Below are positions 25,601 to 37,200 of a stretch of 64,000 nt of DNA, piece by piece (positions within the stretch are counted from its first letter, which is position 1; each line of letters opens with the position of its first letter). The notes beneath the pieces were generated by a model. It did not search any database and had not been told where the DNA came from. It worked only from the letters and a program-made list of their open reading frames with translations. The DNA is from Taeniopygia guttata (taxonomy: Eukaryota > Chordata > Aves > Passeriformes > Estrildidae). The stretch lies in NCBI RefSeq assembly GCF_048771995.1, contig NC_133030.1, forward strand, positions 62,569,501 to 62,633,500. Reading direction: 5' to 3'. Position numbers and translations under genes: made by a program.

Positions 25601-27057
25601 CACTGAGGGAAAATCCTGCATGTCTTCAGCCCAGTGCTACCTCTGGGCTCCAGAGTTGCACCAGCCGAGGTTTAGATTGGATTTTAGGAATTATTTCTTC
25701 ATGGAAAATGCTGTTGCTCAGGGCAGTGGTGGAGTTCTTGTCCCTGGAGGGATTTAAAAGCCGTGGGGATGTGGCATGTGGGGACATGGAGCAGTGGTGG
25801 CCTTGGCAGTGCTGGGAATGGCTGGGCTTGGTCTTGGGGAGTTTTTCCAACCCTGAATTTTACAATTTTACATCTTTAGGCTGAAAAGCTGTTTCAAAAT
25901 GTAATAAATCAGGAAAATGTTCTTTCCCCAGAGGTGCTGGCACTGCCCAGGCTCCCCAGGGGATGGGCACAGCCCTGAGGCTCCCAGAGCTCCAGGAGCT
26001 GCCAGGGATGCTCAGGGTGGGATTGTTGGGGGGTCTGTGATCCTTGTGAAATACAGAGAACATCTTTGGTGTGGCATTTCCAGTGGGATGGGGAATATTT
26101 TGTGTTGGAACAGGCACCAAGCACCTGGAATGCACATTCCCAGACGGCAGCGGCCGGCGCGTCATCCAGAGCAACCTCAACTACCCCTTCAGCATCGTCA
26201 GCTACGCCAACCACTTCTACCACACCGACTGGAGACGGTGAGCAGGGAAAAACCAACCCCTGCATGCCTGGGAATGCTCAGCTCCCTTCCCTGAGAGCAA
26301 TTCCAGCCTGTTCCTAAATCCTGGAGCCTCCCCAGAGCTCTCCTGGGTCTCTGAGCGTGGCTTCAGCAGCACCCGCCTGTAAATCTCAGTTGTTTAAACA
26401 CAAGCCCAGCTCCCTGGGAGGGATAGAAACAGTGGTTTGGGGTTTTTTTTATAAACTGAAACTTGGCTGAAGCCTCTGGATGTAGATGAGGTCCAAGGAA
26501 AGATCCTGTCCTCAGGCATTCCCTTTGCCCCAGCATCAGGAGCTCGCCTCTCTCCCCGCTCCAGCTGGAAACTCTCACAACTCCCATCCAATCTGAGGTT
26601 CCAACAAACACTTAAGGAGACTCTCAGGGAGATAATCTCTCCTTGGAAGGCTCTTTTCTGTGGCTGCATCACCACAGAGAAATGCACTGGCTGAGCTGGA
26701 GGAGGATTTGACAGGGAAAATTTCTTTCCACTTGTCCTGCAGGTGTTCAGACCAAGCTTGCTGTTAAACACATATAAGTAGGGGAAAAACCTCCAGTTTT
26801 GTAGGTGAATAAAACAATTTTTCCTTTTTTTTTGACCAGGGATGGGGTGATAGCTGTAAATAAAGAAACTGGCTCCTTCACTGATGAGTATCTTCCAGAG
26901 CAGCGATCCCACCTCTATGGAATCACAGCAGTTTATCCCTACTGCCCTGGAGGTAAAATAAAAACCCACCCAAACCCCATCCCCTGTGAGTTCTGATGGC
27001 TACTGGGTGCCTGGCACACTAAAAAAAACTCAATTTCTCCCCACAGCCAGGAAATAG
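8901..27057 (+). CDS. NID2: Nidogen-2, 22 coding exons, 1336 aa
   Basis: NID2 is a secreted basement-membrane glycoprotein that links laminin, collagen IV and perlecan. Coding exons read: 8901-9089, 9769-10077, 15045-15277, 15517-15872, 16391-16540, 16618-16863, 17045-17245, 17374-17592, 17669-17812, 18843-18971, 19054-19197, 19278-19397, 19479-19712, 20389-20625, 20743-20964, 21087-21256, 22210-22339, 24179-24350, 25410-25567, 26114-26237, 26840-26952, 27047-27057. All junctions have GT/AG and matching phases, totalling 4011 nt with the stop. Domain order is signal peptide, NIDO, linker, EGF, G2F barrel, four EGF, three thyroglobulin type-1, YWTD propeller. It ends in ARK, close to human GRK. 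NID2 rather than NID1 is chosen from recalled sequence match and neighbours. Two features stand out: an extra Tg-1 exon, and a shorter linker than human without the Asp/Tyr-rich sulfation-like cluster. Length is close to human NID2 (1375 aa). Confidence 0.95.
9408..9475. repeat. (ATCC)n tetranucleotide repeat in NID2 intron 1
   Basis: An almost pure CCAT/ATCC run of about 15 units, preceded by a pyrimidine-rich stretch. It is a shorter relative of the large intron-2 array. Confidence 0.95.
10335..10597 (+). mobile_element. CR1 LINE 3' fragment in NID2 intron 2
   Basis: Contains GGCAGGCCCTGGCACGGGGT, the CCAAGGCCAGATTGGAC block and the AACCCAAACCATTGCATG 3' end, in sense orientation. Confidence 0.85.
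10600..12768. other. NID2 intron 2, non-repetitive part
   Basis: GC-rich unique-looking intron sequence with a T-run at about 11460-11475. Open frames exist on both strands, but I see no conserved domain or splice-supported exon. Confidence 0.45.
12770..13130 (-). mobile_element. CR1 LINE 3' fragment in NID2 intron 2
   Basis: The plus strand reads ATGGTTTGGGTTGGAAGGGA, CCATGGGCAGGGACACCTCC, then CTCTCCAGCTCTCCTGGAGC further in. This is the reverse complement of a CR1 3' region of about 360 bp. Confidence 0.88.
13272..15028. repeat. (CCATCCAT)/(CAT) satellite array, about 1.75 kb, in NID2 intron 2
   Basis: A mosaic of CATC tetranucleotides interrupted at irregular intervals by an extra CAT, so the sequence alternates CCATCCATCC and CCATCATCC, with rare GTCC, TTAT and CTCC variants. 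It stops 16 bases before exon 3. All three plus frames stay open for the whole array as His-Pro-Ser-Ile repeats, and one runs directly into exon 3. This is intronic sequence, not coding. Confidence 0.97.
16391..17592 (+). other. NID2: NID2 exons 5-8: EGF-1 and G2F beta-barrel
   Basis: Exon 5 encodes one EGF module with six cysteines ([29 protein letters not shown]). Exons 6-8 encode the G2F barrel, which in the nidogen family binds perlecan and collagen IV. Landmarks are VNGKVSG-like [48 protein letters not shown] and [13 protein letters not shown]. All four exons begin and end in phase 1, the modular pattern of extracellular shuffled domains. Confidence 0.9.
17669..19397 (+). other. NID2: NID2 exons 9-12: EGF-2 to EGF-5
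   Basis: Four one-exon EGF modules, each symmetric phase 1-1. Exons 10 and 12 start DVDECAE, the signature of calcium-binding EGF domains. Exon 12 keeps [20 protein letters not shown], close to the human sequence. Exon 11 contains SRGDGR, an RGD in the loop before the last cysteine pair (19131-19139). Intron 9 (about 1 kb) is AT-rich and may contain an undefined repeat. Confidence 0.9.
19479..20964 (+). other. NID2: NID2 exons 13-15: three thyroglobulin type-1 domains
   Basis: Each exon is one Tg-1 module with the diagnostic QC and CWCV motifs: [13 protein letters not shown] with HCWCVD (exons 13 and 14), and [13 protein letters not shown] with YCWCVE (exon 15). Exons 13 and 14 are close copies, including the MYPREVPP and [16 protein letters not shown] segments and the same CCCAG|GTCAGTG donor. 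Exon 15 matches the second human Tg-1 domain. Human NID2 has two Tg-1 domains, so exon 13 or 14 is an extra tandem copy. Exon 15 carries an RGD (20817-20825). Confidence 0.9.
19853..20082 (+). mobile_element. CR1 LINE 3' fragment between the two duplicated Tg-1 exons
   Basis: Segments include AGGAAGAATTTCCTAACGCT, GGCAGAGCCCTGGAAGAGCT, GAGGTTGGACTGGAGGATCT and the 3' end CCTTCCAACCCTAAGGATTC with TGTGACTCTGTGA. The orientation is sense. It lies in intron 13, so the duplicated exon copies do not share identical introns. Confidence 0.88.
21405..21620 (+). mobile_element. CR1 LINE 3' fragment in NID2 intron 16
   Basis: Contains GGGTGGGCAGGCCCTGGCAC, GGAGCAGCCTGGGATAGTGG and the 3' end TCCTTTCCAACCCAAACCAG, in sense orientation. 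Confidence 0.85.
22330..22640 (+). repeat. 51-bp tandem repeat that includes the NID2 exon-17 splice donor, 6 copies
   Basis: ATCAGCTCAGGTGTG recurs at 22330, 22381, 22432, 22483, 22534 and 22585, exactly 51 bp apart. The first copy is the last ten bases of exon 17 plus its donor. The following copies repeat both, with GTCCCCACTGTCACCTCCCC between. The exon-17 frame stays open through the array as a 17-residue repeat containing ISSGV and SPPQ, because 51 is a multiple of three. Confidence 0.95.
22665..24118 (-). mobile_element. Degraded LTR-like fossil with internal duplication in NID2 intron 17
   Basis: An AT-rich block whose parts recur. A segment of about 180 bp starts GGAAGGGCCTT at 23113, 23591 and 23779 and contains the octamer ATTTGCAT. 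A CAACAAAGGCCAGACAAAATT segment recurs near 23065 and 23545. A tail segment recurs at about 23294-23454 and 23949-24118. On the minus strand a TATA-like motif follows the octamer segment, as in an LTR promoter region. No coding capacity is seen. It looks old and rearranged. The retroviral assignment is inference. Confidence 0.4.
24467..25073 (+). mobile_element. Solo LTR, ERVL-like, 607 bp, with 5-bp target duplication
   Basis: It starts TGTCGGAATC and ends TTCCCACA, giving the TG...CA termini of a retroviral LTR. The flanks are CCTCT on both sides (24462-24466 and 25074-25078), a perfect 5-bp target duplication, which fits class III (ERVL-type) integration. It is nearly identical to 55522-56128. 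No internal region is present, so it is a relic left by LTR-LTR recombination, probably fairly young. It lies in NID2 intron 18. Confidence 0.88.
25625..25865 (+). mobile_element. CR1 LINE 3' fragment in NID2 intron 19
   Basis: Contains CGAGGTTTAGATTGGATTTT, a GGCAGTGGTGGAGTTC block, CCCTGGAGGGATTTAAAAGC and a degenerate 3' end GTTTTTCCAACCCTGAATTT, in sense orientation. Confidence 0.8.
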
Positions 27058-27810
27058 TAACTCCATTTTCGAGGAAACAAGGACCTTTGCACCCAGAGGA
27101 ATTTCAGACCCAGAGAACTGTCACTGCATACAAGGGGGCAGAAGTCCCTCACCAAGGCCTATGATGACGTGCCCTGCTTTCCTGCAAAAGATTTTCAAGT
27201 ATTTTTTATAGTTATACCTCAAGACTTTACTACTGTATTTTTTTACCAAATGGAAAATGTTGAGATATCACCAAAAAAAAAAAAAAAAAAAGGTCCTGGG
27301 AAGCTCAAGCCATGACTCAAACTCTTAAATGCAAGATTTAAAATGTAGCTTTTTTTTACTCCAATGTTTTATTTTATTGGAAGAAGAATGGATTCATTTT
27401 TCATAGTTTTGACAATCTGACCAAGAGGTCTTTTTATCCAAAAATAAGAATTAAGTGCCTGTGGGAAGCTGTGGATGCAGTAAATTGCTGGGTCTAAACA
27501 AACAGCCCTGAAGACAGAGACTGTGTGTGCTCCAAAATCCTGCAGAACAGGGATGGGATGTGGCACAGGCATCGAAGATTTTCCAGAGGATGATTCTGTG
27601 TTTTCACCACTGCCTCCATGCATGTCTTTTAGTATTTATATTAGAAGAATATGCTAGAATTGATCTGTTCATGCTTGTTGGGTCTTCCAAGTGCCTTCCT
27701 AGACCTACCCAGTGTAGACCAATACATGTTCAGAAATACCAGTTACGTTGTAATGCTTCACTTTTTCTAGATTACTTCAATAATTGAATAAAAAAGGTTG
27801 GTTTAAGTTT
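27058..27810 (+). promoter_or_regulatory. NID2: NID2 3' UTR and poly(A) signal
   Basis: After the TAG the sequence is AT-rich, with an A19 run near 27272-27290, and contains AATAAA at 27787-27792, followed by a GT-rich TTGGTTTAAGTTTCTCTC. Cleavage is likely around 27805-27815. This gives a UTR of about 750 bp. Confidence 0.65.
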
Positions 27811-28019
27811 CTCTCTGGATTCAGTTTTTCACTATTTCAGTTCTAGGGGAATATTTCAGTGTGGGGAAGCAGCGAGTAAGCTGTTCCTAGGGCAGGACCT
27901 CAGGAAAAGAAGATTTTATGTAACAATCCCCTCAACACAAAGCCAAACACAACAAAAAAGAGACACACACACACACACAGAAAAGAAAAAAGTCCTATTT
28001 GCCAACTCAGAGCTCATCA

Positions 28020-28205
28020 GAACAATCTGTTTCCCTCGATTTCATTTATTTAAAGAAAAATCTGGTAAGTCATCAGAAGTCAGAATTCAATTTCCTGTTT
28101 TCTTTCCCAAACAGGCAAATTAATCCCGTTTCGAGCTGCGTGCCAGAGAGGAGCTGCTCCTAATTGCACTAAGCACCCCTGGGGGGGCTGGGAGCTTTCC
28201 TCCCT
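28020..28205 (-). promoter_or_regulatory. RTRAF: RTRAF 3' UTR and poly(A) signal
   Basis: On the minus strand AATAAA lies at 28050-28045, about 155 bp after the stop codon. The NID2 cleavage site lies about 200 bp further on in the opposite direction, so the two genes converge closely. No shared exon sequence is needed. Confidence 0.6.
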
Positions 28206-31200
28206 TCATCTCCCCACCTTTCCCAGTCTGTGGTCAGTCTTGGGGTCAGCAATGATGGCCTGCACGGCCACGATGGCTTCGTTGATCTTGGTCTGCAGCT
28301 CCCGCAGCTCCTCGATGTGCAGCAGGCGCAGGATTTGGGCAGCCTCGTTGATAACAGCATCTGGGGAGGGGCACAGAGAGGAACTGCAATTAGCTGTGGG
28401 TTTAACCATCATTTTCAGCTCACAGGAGGGATTTAGGGAAGTTTTAGCACCCTGCATGTTGTGTCTGCTGGTGGTTTCCAGGATGGGAACAGAAGGACGT
28501 TCCCTGCTGCTGGACAGGGATGGGGTGGTCTCCAAACCTTCCCCACCACCCTGCAGCCTCAGGGAATGAGGGAACCACAGAAATTTTTTTAATACAAAAA
28601 AAAACCACAAAAAAAAAGCCCAAAACACACGTTAAACACAAACTGGTGGCTGCAACTCATTTGCAAAAAGTGGGGTTTTTCTATGGCCATTATAGTAAAA
28701 TCCACGTTCAACTGCAATCTTAAAAATCCATCTCCACTGTTAAAAGTGGTGATTCATATTGCCTTGGGATGGAAATGCTGCTTTGGGATGGAAATGCTGC
28801 CCTGGGATGGAAATGCTGCCCTGGGATGGAAATGCTGCCTTGGGATGGAAATCCTGATGCCAAACTAAACCAAATCAAACAAAAAAAATCCCCCCCCCCC
28901 AAAAAACAACAACAAAAACCCCAAACCTGCAAAAAAACCAAAAAGAAACTAAAAAAACTCAAAGCAAAACACCCCAAAAAACCTTACATAAGGACAAAAA
29001 AATTTAACTTACAACCCCTAAAAAATTTAAATTAATAAAAAAATAAAATATACAAATAAAAAACATCATAAAGGTATACTTCTATAATTAGAAATACATT
29101 ATTATTATATTATGTATAGAAATAATTATATACATTATATAAATTATATACATTATATAAATAAATAAAAATAAATTTAAATAAATACATTTATATAAAT
29201 AATTAAATAAAAATTGATCTTAATAAAACAATAAAAAATTTATAACAAAAATATAACCATACAAAATAAATAAAAACTTAAATATAATAAAAACATAACA
29301 ATATATACATACATAAAATAACATATTAATTTAAAATATCCACATTATAATGAAAATAAATAAAAATGATCAATTAAAAGCACAAAAGACTGGGTTGGGC
29401 TGGAAGGACCTTAAGGATCACCTCATTCCAACCTCCCACTGCAAGGTTGGTGTGAAACATTCCAAGCATTGATTTAAGTGACGAGGAGCAGAAGTGAAGC
29501 CTGTGGAGCCCCAGTCCCCTGGGTGGCTGTTCCTTATCGATAATCCATCAGGTTTATCAATGATCCATCAGGTTTATCAATGATCCATCAGGTTTATCAA
29601 TGATCCACCAGGCTGAGCTGCCTGGATGGGATTTCAGGAAAGCAGCACAGCTGTCCTCTGCTGGTGGCAGCAGGATTTACAAACAGCAGGATGCATTCCT
29701 TGGGCTGCATTAAAAGCTGGGATTTAAACAAGATTCCAACCAGACTGGATTTAGGTTTTGCTGTTCCAAACCCAAAGTGCTCAGGGATGCTCGTAAATAA
29801 CCAGCTGGGAGGGAGGAATTCTTTCCACTGCAGGGTTTTTTACTGTCCACATCAGCTCTGGATTTGACAGTAATAACTCTGTCAAAGGCAAACATTCCCA
29901 TTTAAAAGTCACATTAGGAGCAGTGCTCACCTCCCGTGTCAAATCCAAGAATGTGCTTTTCCAGAGCAACAGGCAGACCCTGGAAAAGGGAAAAAAAAAA
30001 CTGTTAAAAATGTAATTTTAGATGTCTGGTAAATAAAATCAAGTACTACAGCAGGTAACTAGGGGAGAAAATAGAGGTTTTGCTTAGACAAAAATGTGTG
30101 AAAAGCTTGAAAAGTTGATTCAACAACTCCCTCTGTGTCCTGAGACACCAAACCCGGAGGATTATTACAGAAAAATCTTCCTGCTCAAGAATCCCTCAGC
30201 GGATACACAGTGCCTGCATTCAATCCTTAAAAGGCCAACAGCAGGACTGGGAGCCATCACCCAAGGCAGCAGCTTCCCAGGAAAACAAAACTGGGCTTTC
30301 TTAGAAACTTCTGCCTTTCAACAGCTGCCAGGCTTTGAGCAGGGGCTGACTGCAAAGAGCTGCAGAAATTCTCTGTAATCAAGTTTTGCTGAGCTCACAA
30401 CATCCCCAGAAGCATCTGCTCAAGTGTTAAGCTTAGGAATAAAGCGAAATTATTCAATTTTTTAAACGTTTTCTCTACTAAAACACTCCCAAGGCAAAAT
30501 TTATTAGTGGCCATTTCTAAGCATTGCTCTGTTTCCTTTGCCCTGTCCAGCTGCAGAGGAATGGTCACACTAAATCATCACTCAGGGAGCTTCAACATGC
30601 ACTTAAAATTAAACATTCCAAACCCCAGAATTTGCTTTTATTACCCTCAGTAAGTTTTTTCAACATTTGCCAAAAGCCTTGCATCTTGCACAACAAAAAC
30701 ATCAGAGTTCAATGCTGTTAATTTCTGCAGGGATGGGGCTGTAAAGCTTTTTTTTAAAGACTGTGAAAATTTCCTTTAAAGGCTTTTATACACATGGGGA
30801 AAAAAAAGAATCTGAGCTGATCAAAATACACATTAAACACAAACTGTTGGCTGCAACTCATTTGCAAAAAGTGGGGTTTTTCCATGGCCTTTATAGTAAA
30901 ATCCACGTTCAACTGCAATCTTAAAAATCCATCTCCACTGTTAAAACTGGTGATCAAAATGCCACTAAAGCCACTTCAGAAAGATTCCAGAAATATCAGA
31001 CTTCCTATATGTTTTTTTTTTTTTAAGAACTGAGCTTTATACTTAATGTCCTTGCCATCCTGGGGTGTTTCTGAGGAAAAATTGTCATTTTTAAAATCTT
31101 TTTTTTTTTTTTTCCTCCCAGTTCTTTGTAGATGAGTTGCCCAAGGTTCCCCCAGTGTCACCTGGCAGCAGGAAATTCCTTATCCTGCCTTCTTCCCACA

Positions 31201-34200
31201 CTCCCTGAGTCTGATCCTTTTTGGGAAGCTGCCTTTGGAATCCCCTCAGCCCATCCTACAACAAGCTCATGATCCTTCAAACAGGGAATAAACTAAAAAA
31301 AAAAGAGCACCTTTACATCAGGAACTGCACACACAACTTCATTTCCAGTCTCATTCCCTACAAACCTGATTTATGAATGCTGCACAAAAATGTGGCCATT
31401 TACAAATCAGTCAAAACCTGAAAAACCTGAAGAATAAATCTAATTTTCCTTTTCTTTTTTTTTTTTTTTTTTTTTTTAATTCCCAACCTAGCCATCCTCT
31501 CTGCTTTGGAGATATTTCTTTTTTTTTTCCCCTGGCACATGAAGATGTTGATGGTCCCTCCTGGCACAGATTTTCCTGCTTCTCACCACTCCCTTTTCTC
31601 CACACGCCTTGGAATGTGGCATTCCTAAAGAAAAAACACTCCCAGGTTATCTCCCAGACAGAGAAATCTCAGCCCTGCTGATGCTTTGAAGCTCTATCAG
31701 AAATGAACAATTCCCTGGCAGAAAAAAAAAAAAATCTCCCTGTTCCTCCAAGAAAATCTCATTTTGATCCCAGCTGTGCAGCTATGAAAACAACAACTAA
31801 AAGCTGCTTTTTATTAACATTACAGAACCTAAAATGAAGACAACAGGCTCAGCTCAGCTGTTTTCCTGCTCTTTGGACAGTTTTATGGATTTGAAGGTCC
31901 AAAGCTTTGATAAATAAATAAATAAAGAATGGATTGTTGTGAGCAGCTGCCAAAAAAAAGGAAGGAATTTGGGCTCTCTGAGCAGATCCAGCTGCTTTAG
32001 CAGGGACACTCCTACTCAAGACACCTGAGGGCAGGTGAGGCTGCCTTTCCCAGCCTTCCCCCAAATGCTGCAGAGATCTGGAATGGTGAGGAAATCCCAA
32101 ACTAAAAACCCACAGTCATCCCCTGGAACACCTTCCCAACAGACAGCTCGTGGTGAGCAAAGAATTCTGCAAAAATATCAGTTTAAGGGCAGAAATTTCC
32201 TTCACTGTTCCTTTTTTTTGGGGGGAAGGAGCTGGATTTCCAACATCCCATTCCTTGAACACGTATGAGGTGTCCACATGAAGCAAACCACTCCAAAAAA
32301 CGAATATTTCAACTTCTTTATGCAGCCAATGCTGCTAATTCCAAGTTGAAGCCAGGTCATGCATTTCTCCTCATACTACAGGCCTGCTGCACTGAACAGT
32401 CAGGATAATCCTCTGGAAAAGAACTCAGGGAAGAGCTTTTCCATGATTTCTCACACAGGTGTATTTGTATTCACATGGAACAAAACCAGCTTTGTCTCCT
32501 GCTCTCCATAATCCCCCAGACCTGCTGGAATCAGCAGGTTGGGATAAATGAAGCTCCCACCATCCTCCCAAAGGAAGTGTTGCAACAGAAGTGGTTTTGA
32601 CTGAGGGGACAGAGCTTTATCTTCATTAATTAATGGAATAATTAAGCCTGGCCATGGGTACAAACCTCCTTGGACTGGCTGGCTTTGGCTATGGCATCCT
32701 GTGTCAGGCGCTCCTGAACCAGAATCCGAATTGCCTGGGAAAAAAACATAGAAAGGGGACAGCAATTAATTCATGTCTTGAGGCATTTCTCAGCAATTCC
32801 AAAAGGAAAAGAGCCAAAATTATAACCTCAAGCCCAGTTTTGTGACTTTTTTTTTTTAACTTTTCCAGCCCTTAAATCTTTCCATCTAGGAATAATCTTG
32901 GCATGCAGGAGCTCACCTAGGTGAGAGAACCAGAAGTGACATGGACATTGATTTCATACCATTAATTCCTGCCACTCCTGGGACAGAAGCTGCAAAATAC
33001 AAGGAATAGCCTGGAAAGCTTGGGATTGTTAGCCTGGAGAAAAGGAGGCTCAGGAGGGTGACAGGAGGGAGAAGCCAGGAGGGATTTGGGATCTCCTGGC
33101 AGAGAACAAGGACCAGGACAAGAGGAAACGACCTCAAGCTGTGCCAGGGGAGGTTTAGGTTGAATATCAGGGAAAATTTCTTCCTGGGAATAGTGGACAG
33201 GCACTGGAAAAGGTTTCACAGTGGTGGAATCCCCATCCCTGGAGGGATTTCAAAGCTGTGTGCATGTGGCACTCAGGGACACATGTGGCAGTGCTGGCAA
33301 TGGTTGGGCTCAATATTTTCAAGGTCTTTTCCAACCTAAACAATTCCATGATTCCAAAATGAGCTGATCACAACCCCAAGGCAGCAGCACCAAGCTTCTT
33401 TTGCTGAGTTCTCACACTTTTAACTCTGCAGCAATACAGCTCCTCTGGGGAGGAAATGCTACTTTGGGATGGAAATCCTGCCTTGGGATGGAAATCCTGC
33501 CTTGGGATGGAAATGCTGCCTTGGGATGGAAATGCTGCCTTGGGATGGAAATGCTGCCTTGGGATGGAAATGCTGCTGCCAGCATCTTTTAGGAGGTGCT
33601 GAACCACCTCCCACATGCAGAGAAACCTGGAGCAAGGTTCCCAGGCAGGCTTGGAAAAGGCTGAGAGCAGAAAGGAATTAATTTTAGCCTTGGGAACAAG
33701 AGCAGCCTTGACTTTGACAATCCTGGAGCTCATCTGTTCTCCCTGGCTCCAGCACATGGGGTGAAATCCTATCAGAGCTATCAGTTACTGATACCTACAG
33801 CTCCAAATGCCTCCAAAAATAACTGCAGGAATACCATGCAGGCAGATTTCCACAGGAAAGAAGAACTGGCTCTGTCAAGCACATTGCTCAGACTCTCCCT
33901 GATGAGCAGCCAAAAGTGACAGAAGCAGCTCCGTGCTTCTCCCCCAGGATTTCTCCCAGTTTTGGTCATGATTAAAGTTGAGCTGATACCAGAAAGTTGT
34001 CACTTAAATACTTCTAGAAATCTGTCACTGAAGGAAGTGGCCTGGACAAAGGGATGGTTTGATGAGGAGTTTAATTCCAGCAGTGAAACCAGACCCAGTG
34101 GAAGAGAATTCCAAGTGCCTTTGGCATTAGGAAATCTCCATCTGTGTCCTACAGATGCTTTCTGATCAACTTGCCAGGTTTAAATGAAGAAAATGAGATT

Positions 34201-37200
34201 TAAATCTCTGCTCCCCCTAGCCAGATGTCTGTGGTGTGCCTGCACCCTCTGGCTCTCCCAAAACATCCACTCCTGAGTGCCCCAGCCTGGATAGGGATCA
34301 GAAATTCCCTGCAAACCTGCTTATTGTGGGGGAGAATTGGAGAGTTTGATTGACACCTTCTAATATCATCATCTCAACCCCAAAACCAGCTGTGCATTGC
34401 TCCTGGAATGTGGATTTTCACTGCAGGAATCCACTCTTGCTGGAATTAAAAGCAAGAAAATTCAGGCTGGTTTTGCCTAAATCTGTCTGAAAAAAAGGGA
34501 TGTGGAAATAAAAACACATTTATGCAGAATTATAAATCCTCTAGAGTTTCCTTCAGAGAAGATCTGAAGGAATTTTGATAAGAGCAGAGCTCATTCATGC
34601 TGCAAATCCTCAATATCACCACACCCAGGTCTCCTCTCCCTACCTGATATCCCTTTTCACTGATTTTTGTGGGGTTTTGAGTGTTTTTTGGTGGTGGGTA
34701 TGAGATTTCCACGCTCCTTAAAGATTGGAGAAGGGTATTTTGGGAAGGGAAAGTAGGAAAAAAAGGAGAAAAAGAAAAAGGAGGGAAAAAAATTGGATGG
34801 AATAACTGCAGGCTGATAATTCCTTAAGAAACCAGGTTACCATGATGTCTTCCAAGATTTACAGACTTTCACTAAATAAACTTCAATACCCACAGCTTTT
34901 GATATCTCCAAAATAAGTTTAGCAAATGTCACAACTATTGTCATGAACAGAACTTTATGGGTTTTTTTTTCAGTGAAATGCTTTTATTTTAATGCCAAAC
35001 AAAACCGAGTTTACTCCCATAGTATGACATGATCAAGTACGAACTTGGGATTTTATACTCTCATCAATAATGTATTTTTTATTTAAAAAAATACAGTATG
35101 GGCTTGACCCCAAATCTATATAGAGTTCCATCAGAAATTTCCTTAAAGGCATAAAAAATATGGTTTAGAAAATTAATCAGCTTATTTAGTGCACTTAAAA
35201 GTACTAATTAATTGCCAAAACTAAATTAAATAAAATAAAGACAAGGAGTAAACAGTTCATAGGACAAAAATAAAAAAGAAACTTTTAACAGTGGTTCCTC
35301 CCTTGGATGTTGTTTAAAACATCTTTGGCATCATTAACTTTTAAATTTTCGAGTTTCTCTTAATTTCTAGCACTGAAAAAGAACCTTCTCTTTTAAGGAT
35401 GTTCCTTAAGGAATTCAGCAAAAATTGTTTACCAGGGTAATTTTCCCTGCAGGAATTTCCATGAATTGTGTTCTTATCTTGAAAAGACATATATATGGGG
35501 TATTTTTCCCCTATATTTGCCTAAAAATACGTGTTTATCACTAACTGCACCTCAAGCTATGAACACACACCAGGCACTGGGGAAAAGAAGGAAAAAATGA
35601 GGGAAAAATGAGGAAAAACTGAGGAAAAAATGAGGAAAAGTGGGAAACTCACCTTGAGCATCACCAAGTAATCATCATGTCTCTGGATCTGAAGCAGATT
35701 AGCCAAAGCCATCACCCCAGCCTTGAAATCAGGATTATTCACTGGAAAAAATAAAGATTATCATTAAAAATAAATGATAATTTATTTTTGTTTCACTGGT
35801 TCCAGCAGGCAGAACTGGCTCCCTGACTCCATGGCATTGGATTGCTCTTAAGGATGTACAAGAGCAATTCCCCAGCATCCCTGAAGTGTTCAAAAAACAA
35901 GGATGAGGCAATTGGGGACATTAATTAGTGGTGAATGTGGCAGTGTTGGGTTAATTGTTTGGCTCAGTGACCTTAGAGGGCTTTTCCAACCTTAAATCCA
36001 TTATTCCATGCAGTGAGGAAACAATTTGGCTGCAGAGGAATCAGCACTGGGCTACATAACCAGGCAAAGTGCTTGAAAATAAAGCAAATTACAGGCAGAT
36101 ATTGTATTCTGTACATTCTTTGTACATTTTTATTATTTTATATCATTTATCCCTGCTGCTAGTGAGGGCAGGATCAATCCCTGCCTTTTTGGAGATGGAG
36201 GAATGGAAAAACACTTGGAAGATTTAGGGTTGATTTTAGCAGTTCTTTCCCAGCACTTCCATTTATTTTGTCTGTGCCTACCAGGAAAAAAAACGAAAAT
36301 TATATTATGACAGAACAGCTGGGGAAGACTGAGCCAAGAAGAAAATCCTGACAGCATGGAAGTAACCAGCATGCCATCATGTCTCCTTGGATATTTTTAT
36401 TTTTTAAGGCATCTTGCTACTTCTCCCTCAACTACAATAAGTAATTTTGATTTACAGAGCAAAGCTGTTCATCTAGATGTTCAGATCAGCGTTCCTAAAG
36501 CTTTAAATGGGGCTTAAAAAAATCTACATCATAGGATTAACCAACTGAGGAACACAGAGGCCATGGAGCACATGCCCATGCAGGAGCTTGTGGCACACTC
36601 ACCATCCAGGTTAATCAGTGGCTCTGCATTTTTTGCTGTGTTGTCAGCGTTTTTAGCACCATCAGGAGTGGAATCCTTGTACTTATCAGCTGCAAAATAA
36701 GGAGGCAAACACAAAAATCATCAGCACTAATGGCAAAAATAACTAACTCAAAGTTTAGCAAGGAGCTGTGGTGTTACAGCTGGATTTTTGGGGTGTGGTG
36801 GTTGCCCAGGAGCCTTGTGGGATTATAAACTGAGATTTCTGGGTTTATAAACTGGGATTTTGGTGCTCCCCATTAATGATACCAAATGTTGCCACTCCTG
36901 TGGGGTGCTCCAAGAGCTCCCAGCTGCAGAGAGGTTCCAGGAGCAGCCTCAAGAGCCTCCACACTGTCCCACAGGGCAGGATGCTCTTCATTACAGCCTC
37001 ACCCCAGGAGGCTGAACAAGTGCTGGAAATTTGGTTATTGGGAATTTCAGACTTTCTGTGCTGACAGACTCTGACCCCCAAGAGAACTCTGCATTGACCT
37101 GAGGCCGTGGAGAAGCTTCCAGAATGGAATGGCAGAGCTGGGATTGTGGGGGTGGAGTTTGAATAGAAGTGTGTGATATCACAGGGTGGGAAACTCAGAG

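Larger units (their letters stand above)
21087..27057 (+). other. NID2: NID2 exons 16-22: YWTD beta-propeller and C-terminus
   Basis: Exon 16 encodes a linker and the first strand ([19 protein letters not shown]). Exons 17-21 carry the LDL-receptor class B repeats with [51 protein letters not shown] and [10 protein letters not shown]. In nidogens this propeller binds the laminin gamma-1 LE module. Exon 21 has [20 protein letters not shown], and the last exon adds only three residues before TAG at 27055-27057. Exon 17's donor is embedded in a tandem repeat. Confidence 0.92.

Noticed and set aside
9769-27057. NID1 as alternative identity of the nidogen gene
   Set aside because: The match to recalled NID2 is better along the whole length (for example the [14 protein letters not shown] and RPEPRPDV segments), there is more than one Tg-1 domain, and RTRAF and GNG2 are the known NID2 neighbours.
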